A stretch of DNA of 41,733 bases from CAZZKF01 sp964654995 (GTDB lineage: Bacteria; Pseudomonadota; Alphaproteobacteria; CAZZKF01). Location: the NCBI GenBank assembly GCA_964654995.1, contig CAZZKF010000018.1, positions 1 through 41,733 of the forward strand, given 5' to 3'. Shown piece after piece: positions 1 through 7,373 of this stretch. Every line of letters begins with the position of its first letter. The stretch's first letter is position 1. The notes under the pieces are model-generated. The model was not told the DNA's origin and did not search any database. It saw nothing but the letters and a program-made list of their open reading frames with translations. Made by a program: the position numbers and the translations under genes.

Positions 1-60
1 AGCAAGCGGGGCTCAAAAAGGCGTTCTGAAAAGGGGCGTGGCCTGACCGCGGCACGACGC

Positions 61-79
61 CCGCCCCGAAGCGGGGCGG
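61..79 (-). terminator. Hairpin downstream of rpsU, possible terminator
   Basis: Two perfect 7-base arms (CCGCCCC and GGGGCGG) enclose a 5-base loop, 38 bases past the rpsU stop codon on its strand. There is no clear T-run after the stem, so this may be a weak or Rho-assisted terminator, or only a GC-rich chance palindrome. Confidence 0.3.
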
Positions 80-116
80 CGCTGGTGGCGGCTGAGGAGG
101 GAAGAGCGCGTCCGGC

Positions 117-323
117 CTACAACAGGCCTTCGCGCTGAAGACGCTTGCGTTCCAGCTTGCGGGCCCGGCGAATCGCGGTCGCCTGCTCGCGGGCGCGGCG
201 CTCCGACGGCTTTTCGTAAAACCGGCGAAGCTTCATTTCACGATAGATCCCTTCGCGCTGCATCTTTTTCTTCAGGGCGCGAAGGGCCTGGTCGATGTTG
301 TTGTCGCGTACGATTACGTGCAC
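117..323 (-). CDS. rpsU: 30S ribosomal protein S21
   Basis: Small basic protein of 68 residues, the usual length for bacterial S21. It sits on the small ribosomal subunit near the 3' end of 16S rRNA and the anti-Shine-Dalgarno. The N-terminus VHVIVRDNNIDQALRALKKK is the family signature, followed by REGIYREMKLRRFYEKPSERR and a basic tail. The reading frame stays open far upstream, but homology begins at a GTG at 323, preceded by GGAG-type ribosome binding sequence, so I place the start there. It is transcribed away from def and COQ9. The COQ9 family was historically catalogued as 'rpsU-divergently transcribed protein', and this layout agrees. High certainty on family, good certainty on the GTG start. 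Confidence 0.95.
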   Translation of the reverse strand: MHVIVRDNNIDQALRALKKKMQREGIYREMKLRRFYEKPSERRAREQATAIRRARKLERKRLQREGLL

Positions 324-488
324 AATGGCTCCAATCTCCTGTCCGATCCGATTGTCACGGAAAAAGCCCGCTGCCCCCTGGCCGCAGAGCAGGCGCATAT
401 CTAACAAATAGAACCCTCCGTGTGAAGAAATTTTTAATGCTTGCGCGGCCTTTACGGACTCGCCGGCCGGCGCCATAGTACCGCCATA

Positions 489-1028
489 ATGGTTCGGGAA
501 ATTGCATTGATGGGCAATCCGGTGCTGCTGCGCCCGGCACAGCCGGTGGCGGACCCGGGCGCGCCGGAGATCGCCGAGCTGATTGGCGACATGATCGAGA
601 CCATGGAAGCGGCCGGCGGCATCGGCCTGGCCGCACCGCAGATTGCGGTGCCGCTGCGGGTCGTCATTTTCCACCAACCGGCCGAATCGGACGCAGACGA
701 CGACTCGCAGGCAGAAGGACCGCTGATGGCGCTCATCAACCCCGAGATCACGCCGCTCGGCGACGAAATGGTCGAGGGCTGGGAGGCCTGTCTTTCGGTT
801 CCCGGCCTGTGCGGACGGGTGCCGCGGCTGCGCCACATCCGCTACCGCGGGCTGACCCCGCAGGGCGAGCGCATTTCCCGCGAGGCCCATGATTTCCACG
901 CCCGGGTGGTGCAGCACGAGTGTGACCATCTCGACGGCATTCTCTATCCGCAGCGGATGACCGACCTGGCCACCCTGATGTTCGCCTCCGAAGCCCGCCA
1001 CCACGGCGAAGAGACCGAGCCGGTATGA
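489..1028 (+). CDS. def: Peptide deformylase
   Basis: Removes the N-formyl group from the initiator methionine of nascent proteins at the ribosome exit. The protein is 179 residues long. All three deformylase motifs are present: GIGLAAPQ at residues 44-51, EACLSVP from residue 99 (metal ligand Cys101), and HECDH at 143-147 (ligands His143 and His147, catalytic Glu144). Motif 2 reads EACLS rather than the commoner EGCLS. A short acidic insertion (ESDADDDSQAEG, residues about 65-76) follows the first motif. An in-frame upstream start is possible, but the family N-terminus begins at ATG 489. The stop overlaps the start of the COQ9 gene by four bases (ATGA), which implies translational coupling. 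Confidence 0.93.
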   Translation: MVREIALMGNPVLLRPAQPVADPGAPEIAELIGDMIETMEAAGGIGLAAPQIAVPLRVVIFHQPAESDADDDSQAEGPLMALINPEITPLGDEMVEGWEACLSVPGLCGRVPRLRHIRYRGLTPQGERISREAHDFHARVVQHECDHLDGILYPQRMTDLATLMFASEARHHGEETEPV

Positions 1029-1687
1029 GCGGCCATCGCGACGAGCTGCGCGACCGGCTGCTGGAGGCGGCGCTTTCCCACGTCGTTTTCGACGGCTGGA
1101 CCGATGCCGCCCTGCGCCGGGCGGCGCGCGACATTGGCGTGCCGATGCAGGCCGTCCGTTTTGCGTTTCCTGACGGCGGGACTGGCCTGCTCGACTGGTT
1201 CGCCCGGCGCGGCGACGAGGACCTGGCGGCCCGGCTGGCCAAGGACCGGGGCTCGAATCTGCGGGTGCGCGACGCCATTGCCCGGGCGGTGCGGCTGCGC
1301 CTGGAAGCGATGAGCCGGCACCGCGAGGCGGTGCGCCGCGGCTTTGCCTTGCTTGCCCTGCCGCACAATCTGCCGCGCGCCGCCACCCAGCTTTACCGCA
1401 CGGTGGATACCATCTGGGCCGGGCTCGGCGACCGCTCGGCGGATTTCAACTTCTATACCAAGCGGGCGCTGCTGGCCGGCGTCTATCTGTCGACGCTGGT
1501 TTACTGGCTGGGCGACGAGTCGGAAGGCCAGGCGGAGACCTGGGCGTTTCTGGAGCGGCGCATCGCCGACGTCATGACCATCCAGAAACTGCGCGGGCAA
1601 ATGGAACAGAGCATCGACCGGCTGCCCTCGCCCCTGCGCCTGCTCAGCCTGTTGCGCTATCCCGGGCGGCCGCGCTTTCACATCTGA
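1025..1687 (+). CDS. COQ9 family protein (ubiquinone biosynthesis accessory factor)
   Basis: A 220-residue protein of the COQ9 / TIGR02396 family. Members have a TetR-like fold, bind lipids and assist hydroxylation steps of ubiquinone biosynthesis at the membrane. Visible signatures are the N-terminal helical RDRLLEAALSHVVFDGWTDAAL, then VRFAFPDGG, and near the C-terminus FNFYTKRALLAGVYLSTLVYWLGDES followed by TWAFLERRIADVM. The start ATG overlaps the def stop, so the two are probably one transcript. The gene lies beside rpsU, the neighbourhood after which the family was first named. It ends 18 bases from the end of convergent purE. The role is inferred from the family. Confidence 0.9.
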   Translation: MSGHRDELRDRLLEAALSHVVFDGWTDAALRRAARDIGVPMQAVRFAFPDGGTGLLDWFARRGDEDLAARLAKDRGSNLRVRDAIARAVRLRLEAMSRHREAVRRGFALLALPHNLPRAATQLYRTVDTIWAGLGDRSADFNFYTKRALLAGVYLSTLVYWLGDESEGQAETWAFLERRIADVMTIQKLRGQMEQSIDRLPSPLRLLSLLRYPGRPRFHI

Positions 1688-1705
1688 GCGCCGGCGCGCA
1701 GGAAT

Positions 1706-2203
1706 TTAGTCTTCGTCCGGAAATTCGGGAACCGCGGCCGACTGGGCGGCGCGCCAGTCGGCCAGCCGCCGGCCCAGCGCCGGATCGCCAAGCGCCAGAA
1801 TCGCCGCCGCCAGCAGCCCGGCATTCCTGGCCCCGGCAGTGCCGATGCCCAATGTACCGACCGGGATGCCGCCGGGCATCTGGACCGTCGATAAAAGACT
1901 GTCGAGGCCGCCCAGCGCCTTGGTTTCGATCGGCACGCCGAGCACCGGCAGCATCGTGTGGGCCGCCGTGACGCCGGCCAGATGGGCGGCGCCGCCGGCG
2001 CCGGCAATGATCACCTTGATTCCGCGCTCCGGCGCCGTGGCCAGATAGTCGGCGAGCCGTTGCGGCGTGCGATGGGCCGAAATCACCCGTGCTTCATGGG
2101 CGATGTCGAGGGCGCCGAGCACGTCGGCGGCCCGCTTCATCGTCGGCCAGTCGGAGCGGCTCCCCATGATGATCCCGACCTGCGGGGCGGCGTCCTGGTT
2201 CAT
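1706..2203 (-). CDS. purE: N5-carboxyaminoimidazole ribonucleotide mutase
   Basis: Class I PurE moves the carboxyl group of N5-CAIR to C4, giving CAIR in purine biosynthesis. The protein is 165 residues. Motifs are GSRSDWPTM (residues 14-22, phosphate and substrate binding), SAHRTP with catalytic His44, and GAGGAAHLAGVTAAHT. The ATG at 2203 has a GGGAG ribosome binding site seven bases upstream. No purK partner follows: the next gene downstream (COQ9) is convergent, so PurK must lie elsewhere or be absent. It diverges from the diguanylate cyclase gene across an AT-rich intergenic region. Confidence 0.95.
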   Translation of the reverse strand: MNQDAAPQVGIIMGSRSDWPTMKRAADVLGALDIAHEARVISAHRTPQRLADYLATAPERGIKVIIAGAGGAAHLAGVTAAHTMLPVLGVPIETKALGGLDSLLSTVQMPGGIPVGTLGIGTAGARNAGLLAAAILALGDPALGRRLADWRAAQSAAVPEFPDED

Positions 2204-2311
2204 CTTGCGGCTCCCTTCGACACCGGGCACCGGGCCCGGCCGGAAAGCCCGCGATTATACAGCCGGCAATCCGGCGCGCAAGGCGGACGGCTGGCGAGAT
2301 CGGTGCTTTAG

Positions 2312-2325
2312 CCGTATATTTACGG
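2312..2325. promoter_or_regulatory. Inverted repeat in the purE / GGDEF divergent region
   Basis: A perfect inverted repeat, CCGTA-TATT-TACGG, lies in the only AT-rich stretch of the roughly 200-base divergent intergenic region. It is followed by TAATAATAAAT, which could hold a -10 element on either strand. It could be an operator or part of overlapping promoters. No matching known consensus was recognised. Confidence 0.3.
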
Positions 2326-2410
2326 TTCTAATAATAAATCTAGGGCGGTACAGCCCCGCGGCGCTTGCGGCCACGCCGTGATCGCAGTGGCCTGCAGACG
2401 GAAAACGACG

Positions 2411-3139
2411 ATGAAGATTGGCGGCCCCGACCAGGTTTCCCGGACCAGCCCGACGCGGGCGACGCGCACCCGCAAGGCCGGCGCGGGCGAGTCCGCCCCG
2501 GCGCCGCACGAGGTCGCCGACAGCGTCTCGATCCTCGGCATCCCGGAAGCCGAAATGACGCCCAAGGTGCGCAGCGCCATCATGCGGCTGATGGAAGAGG
2601 TGGACCGCATGCGGGCCGAGCTGGAACGCACCCAGAAGCGCCTTGTCGAGCTGGAACGCCTGGCCGATCAGGACCCCCTGGCGCCGATTTCCAACCGCCG
2701 CGCGTTCGTGCGCGAGCTTGGCCGCATCATCGCCTTCGGTGACCGCTATGGTGCGATCAGCAGCCTGATCTATTTCGATATCAACGATTTCAAGGCGATC
2801 AACGATCGCTACGGCCATGCCGCCGGCGATGCGGTGCTGGTTCACCTGGCCCAGGTTCTGTTGAAGAACCTGCGCGAATCCGATGTCGTCGGCCGGCTGG
2901 GCGGCGACGAGTTCGGCGTCATCCTGGTACAGGCGGACGAGCAGACGGCCAAGGCCAAGGCGGACTCGCTGGCCGCCACCATCGCCGCCACGCCGCTCGA
3001 ATGGCAGGGCCAGAAGATTGCGATCACCATGGCGTTCGGCGTCTACACCTTCCGCCCCGGCGAAGATGCCGGCCGGGCGATGGCCGAGGCCGACCGCGCC
3101 ATGTATGCCCGCAAACGCGACATGAAAACCCCGACCTGA
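2411..3139 (+). CDS. Diguanylate cyclase (GGDEF domain protein)
   Basis: A 242-residue soluble protein predicted to make cyclic di-GMP from two GTP. Residues 1-55 are low complexity and probably disordered. Residues about 60-85 form a helical, probably coiled-coil linker (RLMEEVDRMRAELERTQKRLVELERL). A full GGDEF domain follows. The active-site loop reads GGDEF at 164-168, and an inhibitory I-site RxxD (Arg155, Asp158) precedes it by the canonical five residues, so product inhibition is expected. The opening motif reads DPLAPISNRRAF rather than the usual DPLTGLxNRRAF, a variant I associate with alphaproteobacterial members. There is no sensor domain or membrane segment, so the input signal is unknown. 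ATG 2411 is chosen over an upstream GTG at 2378; both have weak ribosome binding sites. Confidence 0.88.
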   Translation: MKIGGPDQVSRTSPTRATRTRKAGAGESAPAPHEVADSVSILGIPEAEMTPKVRSAIMRLMEEVDRMRAELERTQKRLVELERLADQDPLAPISNRRAFVRELGRIIAFGDRYGAISSLIYFDINDFKAINDRYGHAAGDAVLVHLAQVLLKNLRESDVVGRLGGDEFGVILVQADEQTAKAKADSLAATIAATPLEWQGQKIAITMAFGVYTFRPGEDAGRAMAEADRAMYARKRDMKTPT

Positions 3140-3205
3140 CGGCGCAGGACCCCGTTTTCGCGGCCTGCACGAACCGCCGCGACGCTCCGGCGCGGGGATT
3201 TTGGC

Positions 3206-3409
3206 TCAGGCAATGATGTCCGGAATCAGCCGGTTCTGCAGCTGGGTAATCTCGTCCTTGAGCATGAGCTTGCGTTTTTTCAGCCGCTGAATCTGGATCT
3301 GGCTGGCCGGCCCCGCTTCGACAAGCGCCGAGATCGCATGGTCAAGGTCGCGATGTTCCGTCATCAATTCGATCAGCTTGGCTTGCAACTCCTCCTCGTC
3401 GTCGGGCAT
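3206..3409 (-). CDS. DUF465 / YdcH-family small protein
   Basis: A 67-residue helical microprotein. The DUF465 signature is clear: LIELMTEHRDLDHAISAL, then IQRLKKRKLMLKDEITQLQ, two amphipathic helices likely to form a helical hairpin or coiled coil. The function of the family is not established. The frame can be extended to a GTG at 3463, but that start overlaps a TATAAT-like sequence and lacks a ribosome binding site, so I use the ATG at 3409. A second DUF465 gene lies 0.75 kb away, on the other side of the TIGR02444 gene. Confidence 0.8.
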   Translation of the reverse strand: MPDDEEELQAKLIELMTEHRDLDHAISALVEAGPASQIQIQRLKKRKLMLKDEITQLQNRLIPDIIA

Positions 3410-3490
3410 CGGTTCCGTCGCCTGGTTTTCCGAAATATCCGCAATAACTGTGTATAATAGCACAAACGCACGAAAAACTCAGGAGGCGTG

Positions 3491-4096
3491 GTGCCCGATT
3501 CCGCCGCAAACACCGGCCCCGGCAGCGAAGTCGCCCCTGTGGATGCCGAGGCCTTCTGGCAGTTTTCGCTCAGCGTTTATGCCCGGCCCGGGGTCGCCGA
3601 TCTTTGCCTGGCGCTTCAGGACCGGGCCGGGGCCAACGTCAACCTGCTGCTGTTCTGCTGCTGGATTGCCGAGGCCTTCGCCGCGCGTCTCGATATCGCC
3701 GCCGCCGAGCGGCTGATTCGCGAGGTTCAGCCCTGGGAGGACGACGTGGTGCAGCCGCTGCGCCGCGTCCGCCGGACGATGAAGGCTCGGCTGCCCGAAA
3801 TGCCGGCGATCGAGCAGCCCCGCATCGAGGCTCTGCGCGACGCCATCAAGCGGGCCGAACTGGATGCCGAGCACAGCGAACAGCGGCTTCTGGCGCTGGC
3901 CTGGCCGGATCGTCTGGCGCCGGCGACACGGGCGTCGTCCGATCCGCCGGCGACGATTGCGCTGGCCAACATCGCCGATTACATGGCGGCGGCCGGGCTC
4001 GCTCTGCCGGTCGATCATCCCGGCCTCGCCGGCGATCTGGTCGAGGCCATCTTCACGCAACCGCGAACCCCGCGCGCCGGCGCCGGCAAGGGCTGA
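3491..4096 (+). CDS. TIGR02444 / DUF2390 family protein
   Basis: A protein of about 201 residues. The family signature is strong at the N-terminus: FWQFSLSVYARPGVADLCLALQDR followed by GANVNLLLFCCW. The rest is alpha-helical, with no signal peptide or membrane span. No function is known for the family. A perfect AGGAGG at 3481-3486 sits four bases before GTG 3491 and one base before GTG 3488, so 3491 is the better start. A TATAAT sequence at 3453-3458 could be the -10 element. The gene is flanked by two DUF465 microprotein genes. Confidence 0.82.
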   Translation: MPDSAANTGPGSEVAPVDAEAFWQFSLSVYARPGVADLCLALQDRAGANVNLLLFCCWIAEAFAARLDIAAAERLIREVQPWEDDVVQPLRRVRRTMKARLPEMPAIEQPRIEALRDAIKRAELDAEHSEQRLLALAWPDRLAPATRASSDPPATIALANIADYMAAAGLALPVDHPGLAGDLVEAIFTQPRTPRAGAGKG

Positions 4097-4154
4097 CAAA
4101 GCGGAGGAAACGCCGTAAAATGCATGCCAAGGTCCGATCGAAACAGAGGTGCCC

Positions 4155-4346
4155 ATGACAGTCGAGACCCATCTGGCCGCGTTACAGCAGAAACGCGCCA
4201 CGCTCAAACAGGAAATACTCGAAGAAGAAACCCGCCCCAAACCCGACACCCTTCGGCTCTCGAGCCTCAAACGCCAAAATCTCAGACTCAAGGACGAAAT
4301 CACCCGCCTTCAGACCATGGCGAGTGCACGCGCGGGTGTTGGCTGA
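4155..4346 (+). CDS. DUF465 / YdcH-family small protein
   Basis: A 63-residue protein with the DUF465 pattern: HLAALQQKRATLKQEI, then LSSLKRQNLRLKDEITRLQ. It is predicted to be a charged helical hairpin and its function is unknown. AGAGG at 4145-4149 precedes ATG 4155 with good spacing. It follows the TIGR02444 gene by 58 bases on the same strand and is probably co-transcribed. A strong hairpin terminator lies just downstream. It is the second DUF465 gene in this neighbourhood; the first (3206-3409) is on the other strand. Confidence 0.78.
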   Translation: MTVETHLAALQQKRATLKQEILEEETRPKPDTLRLSSLKRQNLRLKDEITRLQTMASARAGVG

Positions 4347-4366
4347 AGCTATGATCAGCGGCAGGT

Positions 4367-4409
4367 AAACAAGCCCCCGGTCTTCCCTTCGGCAGGCCGG
4401 GGGTTGTTT
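4367..4409. terminator. Bidirectional terminator between DUF465 gene and trcR
   Basis: CCCCCGG (4374-4380) pairs with CCGGGGG (4397-4403). The stem is extended outward by AAACAA pairing with TTGTTT, with one bulged G. The A-tract on one side and T-tract on the other let it work for the rightward DUF465 gene and for leftward trcR, whose stop is 41 bases away. Confidence 0.8.
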
Positions 4410-4449
4410 CTTGCCGGCCGACCTTCAGGCCGCCGATCATGGAGTCTGT

Positions 4450-5061
4450 CTACGAGGCCGATTCGGTTTCCGGCACTGCTGCGGGCGTCTCCGGTTTGGC
4501 CGCCACCCCCGCCGGCTCCTGAGTCTTGGCGTGGGCCTGGGCGCGTTTGGCCGCCTTGGCGACGGCGGCATCCAGGTCCATCTGCTTGCACAGGCCCAGG
4601 GTCACCGGGTCCTGGGGCTTGATGTTCGGCGAATTCCAGTGGGTGCGCTCGCGTACCGCATTGATCGTCGGCTTGGTGGTGCCGACCAGCCGGGTAATCT
4701 GCGCGTCGCTGAGTTCGGGATGATAGCGCAGCAGCCAGGCGATCGCATTGGGGCGGTCCTGACGCTTGGAGACCGGCGTATAGCGGGCCCCCTTGGCGCG
4801 GACCTGCGGTTTCGGCCCTTCGCGTTCGGCCAGCCTCAGCCGGGCGGTGGGGTCCTTGGTGCAACGCTCGATCTCTTCAGGGGTCAACTGGCCGTTGGCG
4901 ATGGGGTCAAGACCGACAATGCCCTGGGCCACCTCGCCATCCGCGATCCCCTGCACCTCGAGCGGATGCAGACCGCAGAATTCGGCGATCTGCTCGAAGG
5001 TCAGCGCGGTGTTGTCGACCAGCCATACGGCCGTCGCCTTGGGCATCAGCGGTAGGGCCAT
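4450..5061 (-). CDS. trcR: Cell cycle transcriptional regulator TrcR (DUF1013)
   Basis: A 203-residue protein of the DUF1013 family, restricted to alphaproteobacteria. The family protein TrcR was reported to track with RNA polymerase and to affect cell-cycle transcription in Caulobacter. The near-invariant N-terminus is MALPLMPKATAVWLVDNTAL, followed by TFEQIAEFCGLHPLEVQGI and ADGEVAQGIVGLDPI. A helix-turn-helix-like segment lies at ELSDAQITRLVGTTKPTINA and is followed by VRERTHWNSPNIKP. The C-terminal 40 residues are Ala/Pro-rich and probably disordered. ATG 5061 has an AGGAG site seven bases upstream. The gene lies near the quinone oxidoreductase, DUF1192 and rcdA. The function is assigned by family only. 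Confidence 0.88.
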   Translation of the reverse strand: MALPLMPKATAVWLVDNTALTFEQIAEFCGLHPLEVQGIADGEVAQGIVGLDPIANGQLTPEEIERCTKDPTARLRLAEREGPKPQVRAKGARYTPVSKRQDRPNAIAWLLRYHPELSDAQITRLVGTTKPTINAVRERTHWNSPNIKPQDPVTLGLCKQMDLDAAVAKAAKRAQAHAKTQEPAGVAAKPETPAAVPETESAS

Positions 5062-5164
5062 GGTATCTCCTCTTCCTGGGCCGCGGCGCCGCTTTCCGGG
5101 CACCCCGACATTCTGCGGCCAACATTAGTCGCAAGTGGAACGCAGGTAAACGCCGCAAACGGCA

Positions 5165-6172
5165 TTATTCGCCCATTGTCAGCACGATTTTGCCGATATG
5201 CTCGCGAACCTCGATGCGCCGGTGGGCATCCGCCGCCCGGTCGAAGGGATAGGTGGAATCGATCACCGGGCGCACCGGGCCGGCCTCGATCAGCGGCCAC
5301 ACCTTGTCGTTGAGCGCGCGGGCGATGGCGGCCTTGACCTCGACCGGGCGCGGCCGCAGCGTCGATCCGGTCACCGTGAGGCGTTTCATCATCACCGGCC
5401 GGAAATCGACCTCGGCACGGTGGCCGCCGAGAAAGGCGATAAACGCCATCCGGCCGTCCTCGGCCAGAACCGAAAGATTGCGCTGAATGTAGCTGCCGGC
5501 CACCATGTCGAGGACGACATCGACGCCGCGCCCGTCCGTCATCTCCTTGATCACGGCAACGAAATCTTCGCGGTTGTAATCGATCGCCCGCTCGGCGCCC
5601 AGGCGCTCGCACGCCGCACAGCGCTCGGGCGATCCGGCGGTGGCGAAAACCCGCGAGCCCAGCGCCGTCGCCAGCATGATCGCGGTGGTGCCGATGCCGG
5701 AGGCGCCGCCGTGCACCAGCAGGCTCTCGCCCGGGGCCAGATGGCAGCGATCGAAGACATTGGCCCAGACGGTGAAAAAGGTTTCCGGAATCGCCGCCGC
5801 CTCGACCGCCGAGAGACCGCGCGGGATGGGCAGCGCCTGGTCTGCCGGTGCCAGGCAGTATTCGGCATAGCCGCCGCCGGTGACCAGCGCGCACACGCGA
5901 TCACCGGTCCTGAACCTGGCGGCGCCGGGTCCTGCCGCCACGACCTCGCCGGCAATCTCAAGCCCGGGAATCTCGGACGCCCCGGGCGGCGGCGGATAAA
6001 GCCCCTGGCGCTGCAGCACATCCGGCCGGTTGACCCCGGCGGCCGCAACCTTGACCAAAATCTCACCGGGCCCGGGCGTCGGCATCGACATTTCGTCGAC
6101 GACCAGCACCTCGGGTCCGCCCGGTTCCCTGATTCGAATGGCCCGCATGGTTTTGGGCATGAAATCATTCAT
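5165..6172 (-). CDS. NAD(P)H-quinone oxidoreductase, PIG3 type (zinc-free MDR family)
   Basis: A 335-residue medium-chain reductase of the quinone oxidoreductase / PIG3 subgroup (TIGR02824-like), predicted to reduce quinones with NADPH in the cytoplasm. The N-terminal GroES-like domain carries GVNRPDVLQRQGLYPPPP; the catalytic zinc cysteines of alcohol dehydrogenases are absent, as expected. The Rossmann fold has GGASGIG at residues 155-161 for the nucleotide. The C-terminus reads AHRRIEVREHIGKIVLTM, typical of the subgroup. ATG 6172 is preceded by a GGAAGAGGGA-rich ribosome binding region. It diverges from the DUF1192 gene with only 88 bases between them. Confidence 0.9.
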   Translation of the reverse strand: MNDFMPKTMRAIRIREPGGPEVLVVDEMSMPTPGPGEILVKVAAAGVNRPDVLQRQGLYPPPPGASEIPGLEIAGEVVAAGPGAARFRTGDRVCALVTGGGYAEYCLAPADQALPIPRGLSAVEAAAIPETFFTVWANVFDRCHLAPGESLLVHGGASGIGTTAIMLATALGSRVFATAGSPERCAACERLGAERAIDYNREDFVAVIKEMTDGRGVDVVLDMVAGSYIQRNLSVLAEDGRMAFIAFLGGHRAEVDFRPVMMKRLTVTGSTLRPRPVEVKAAIARALNDKVWPLIEAGPVRPVIDSTYPFDRAADAHRRIEVREHIGKIVLTMGE

Positions 6173-6260
6173 CAGCGATCCCTCTTCCTACTCGACCAAT
6201 TGCACGCCAGTCCCGGACACGACATAGTAGAGATCTTCAATACCACAGGACGCCGCGACC

Positions 6261-6458
6261 ATGGATGACGAAGACCTCGGTGCCAGACCGCCGACCGCCC
6301 TCAAGCTCCTTCGGAACGAGGATCTGGACGGACACTCGCTTGACGAACTCGAGCACCGCATCGAGGCGCTGACAGCCGAGATCGAGCGGACCCGCGCCGT
6401 CATCGAGGCCAAGCGAAAAAGCCGCGGTGCCGCCGAATCCTTTTTTCGCAAGCCGTGA
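6261..6458 (+). CDS. DUF1192 family small protein
   Basis: A 65-residue protein matching the alphaproteobacterial DUF1192 pattern: acidic start MDDEDLG, then DLDGHSLDELEHRIEALTAE, IERTRAVIEAKRKSRGAAES and a terminal FF. One long amphipathic helix, probably coiled coil, follows a short disordered head. Function is unknown. It is transcribed away from the quinone oxidoreductase gene and is followed by the candidate small RNA and rcdA on the same strand. Confidence 0.82.
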   Translation: MDDEDLGARPPTALKLLRNEDLDGHSLDELEHRIEALTAEIERTRAVIEAKRKSRGAAESFFRKP

Positions 6459-6494
6459 ATCGCGCCGGTTTTCAAAAGCCCGTTCCGGTAACCA

Positions 6495-6624
6495 TATCTT
6501 AAGGTCTTGCAGCTAACTTAAGCTCTGAGTTTTTCGGTGGAACGCAGGCCTTCATCAGCCTCATCCACAACATGTTCGACGCCTCCCTGTCAACTGAAGC
6601 CGCCTTTCCTGCGGCTTCTTTTTT
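6495..6624 (+). ncRNA. Candidate small RNA between DUF1192 and rcdA
   Basis: This is a proposed gene, not a recognised family. A possible promoter has TTCAAA (6471-6476) and TATCTT (6495-6500) with an 18-base spacer, giving a transcript from about 6507. It would contain a nested stem-loop, with GTGGA (6537-6541) pairing with TCCAC (6564-6568) around AGGC (6546-6549) pairing with GCCT (6558-6561). An unpaired CCTCCC (6582-6587), complementary to Shine-Dalgarno sequences, follows, and then a perfect 8-base-pair terminator stem and six T. Base composition is visibly less GC-rich than in the flanking genes. Alternatives are a long 5' leader or read-through control element for rcdA, or the 3' end of the DUF1192 transcript. 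Confidence 0.5.
6596..6624 (+). terminator. Rho-independent terminator upstream of rcdA
   Basis: GAAGCCGC (6596-6603) pairs perfectly with GCGGCTTC (6611-6618) around a 7-base loop and is followed by six T. It ends either the candidate small RNA or the DUF1192 transcript, and separates both from rcdA. Confidence 0.85.
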
Positions 6625-6807
6625 GTTTTCTCCACTGGCCGCGCCCGTCCCGCCGGGAGAACCCACAAATCCTGCACCTCTTGCCAACGGCCCCTTGCCG
6701 GCGGCCCGGCCGGCCATTAATAAATTGAGAAGCCTTGTCCGCATAGGATGGCGACACCACCCGCGCCGGGCATCCGGGAACACCACACGGCTCCGATTGA
6801 GGCGGCA

Positions 6808-7314
6808 ATGACCAAGAGCGAAGGCACGGCCACGATGTCGGCGACCACCGCATTCATTTCACGGGCCTATGACGAAACCGTCGCCCTGATCGAGGAGATG
6901 AGCGACTATCTGCTCAACCATGCCCGGCGCGACCGCGAAAGCCTGCCGCCCGCCATTCAGGCCTTGTATGCCAGCGAAAGCATCCGCCTGACCACGCGGC
7001 TCACGCAGTTGATGGCCTGGCTGCTCAATCACAAGGCGGTCCAGACCGGCGAGATCAGCCTTGAAGACGCCGGCCGCCTCGACCGCCGGCTGGGCAGTGT
7101 CGAGACCTGCCTCAAGCCGCCCGGCGCCGGCGTCGAACAGTTGCCTGAGGCCTTCAAGTCGCTGATGGACCGCAGCGAGGAACTTTATCGCCGGGTGCTC
7201 CGTCTCGACCGCCGCGGCCCCCCGGTTGCCGGCGAAAGTCCGGTCCACGGCCTGATTCGCACGCTGTCCGATGATCTGACCAGCCCGCCACCACCGGAGC
7301 AGGAATCCTCCTGA
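6808..7314 (+). CDS. rcdA: RcdA-like regulator of CtrA degradation (DUF1465)
   Basis: A 168-residue helical cytoplasmic protein of the DUF1465 family. Caulobacter RcdA, the characterised member, is an adaptor that helps deliver CtrA and other substrates to ClpXP at the cell pole. Family features seen are ISRAYDETVALIEEMSDYL, then SIRLTTRLTQLMAWLLNHKA followed by VQTGEIS, and the C-terminal FKSLMDRSEELYRRVLRLDR. The Pro- and Ser-rich tail is probably disordered. ATG 6808 is preceded by TTGAGG at good distance; in-frame ATGs at 6748 and 6835 are alternatives. Together with trcR and the CtrA box near 25.8 kb, it suggests that a CtrA-type cell-cycle circuit operates. Whether it acts on CtrA here is inference. 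Confidence 0.82.
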   Translation: MTKSEGTATMSATTAFISRAYDETVALIEEMSDYLLNHARRDRESLPPAIQALYASESIRLTTRLTQLMAWLLNHKAVQTGEISLEDAGRLDRRLGSVETCLKPPGAGVEQLPEAFKSLMDRSEELYRRVLRLDRRGPPVAGESPVHGLIRTLSDDLTSPPPPEQESS

Positions 7315-7373
7315 TCCGCACGGGGCCGCGCGCAGGCTGAGACCCGGCCGGAGTTTTAGACCGAAATCGGGTT

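Noticed and set aside
6499..6521. Two TTAA half-sites near the candidate small RNA considered as a CtrA box
   Set aside because: The spacing is 15 bases, not 7, so it does not fit the CtrA consensus.
6499..6786. Small minus-strand open frame over the candidate small RNA
   Set aside because: It runs antisense through the nested stem and terminator, lacks a ribosome binding site and does not resemble a known protein. The RNA interpretation explains the structure better.
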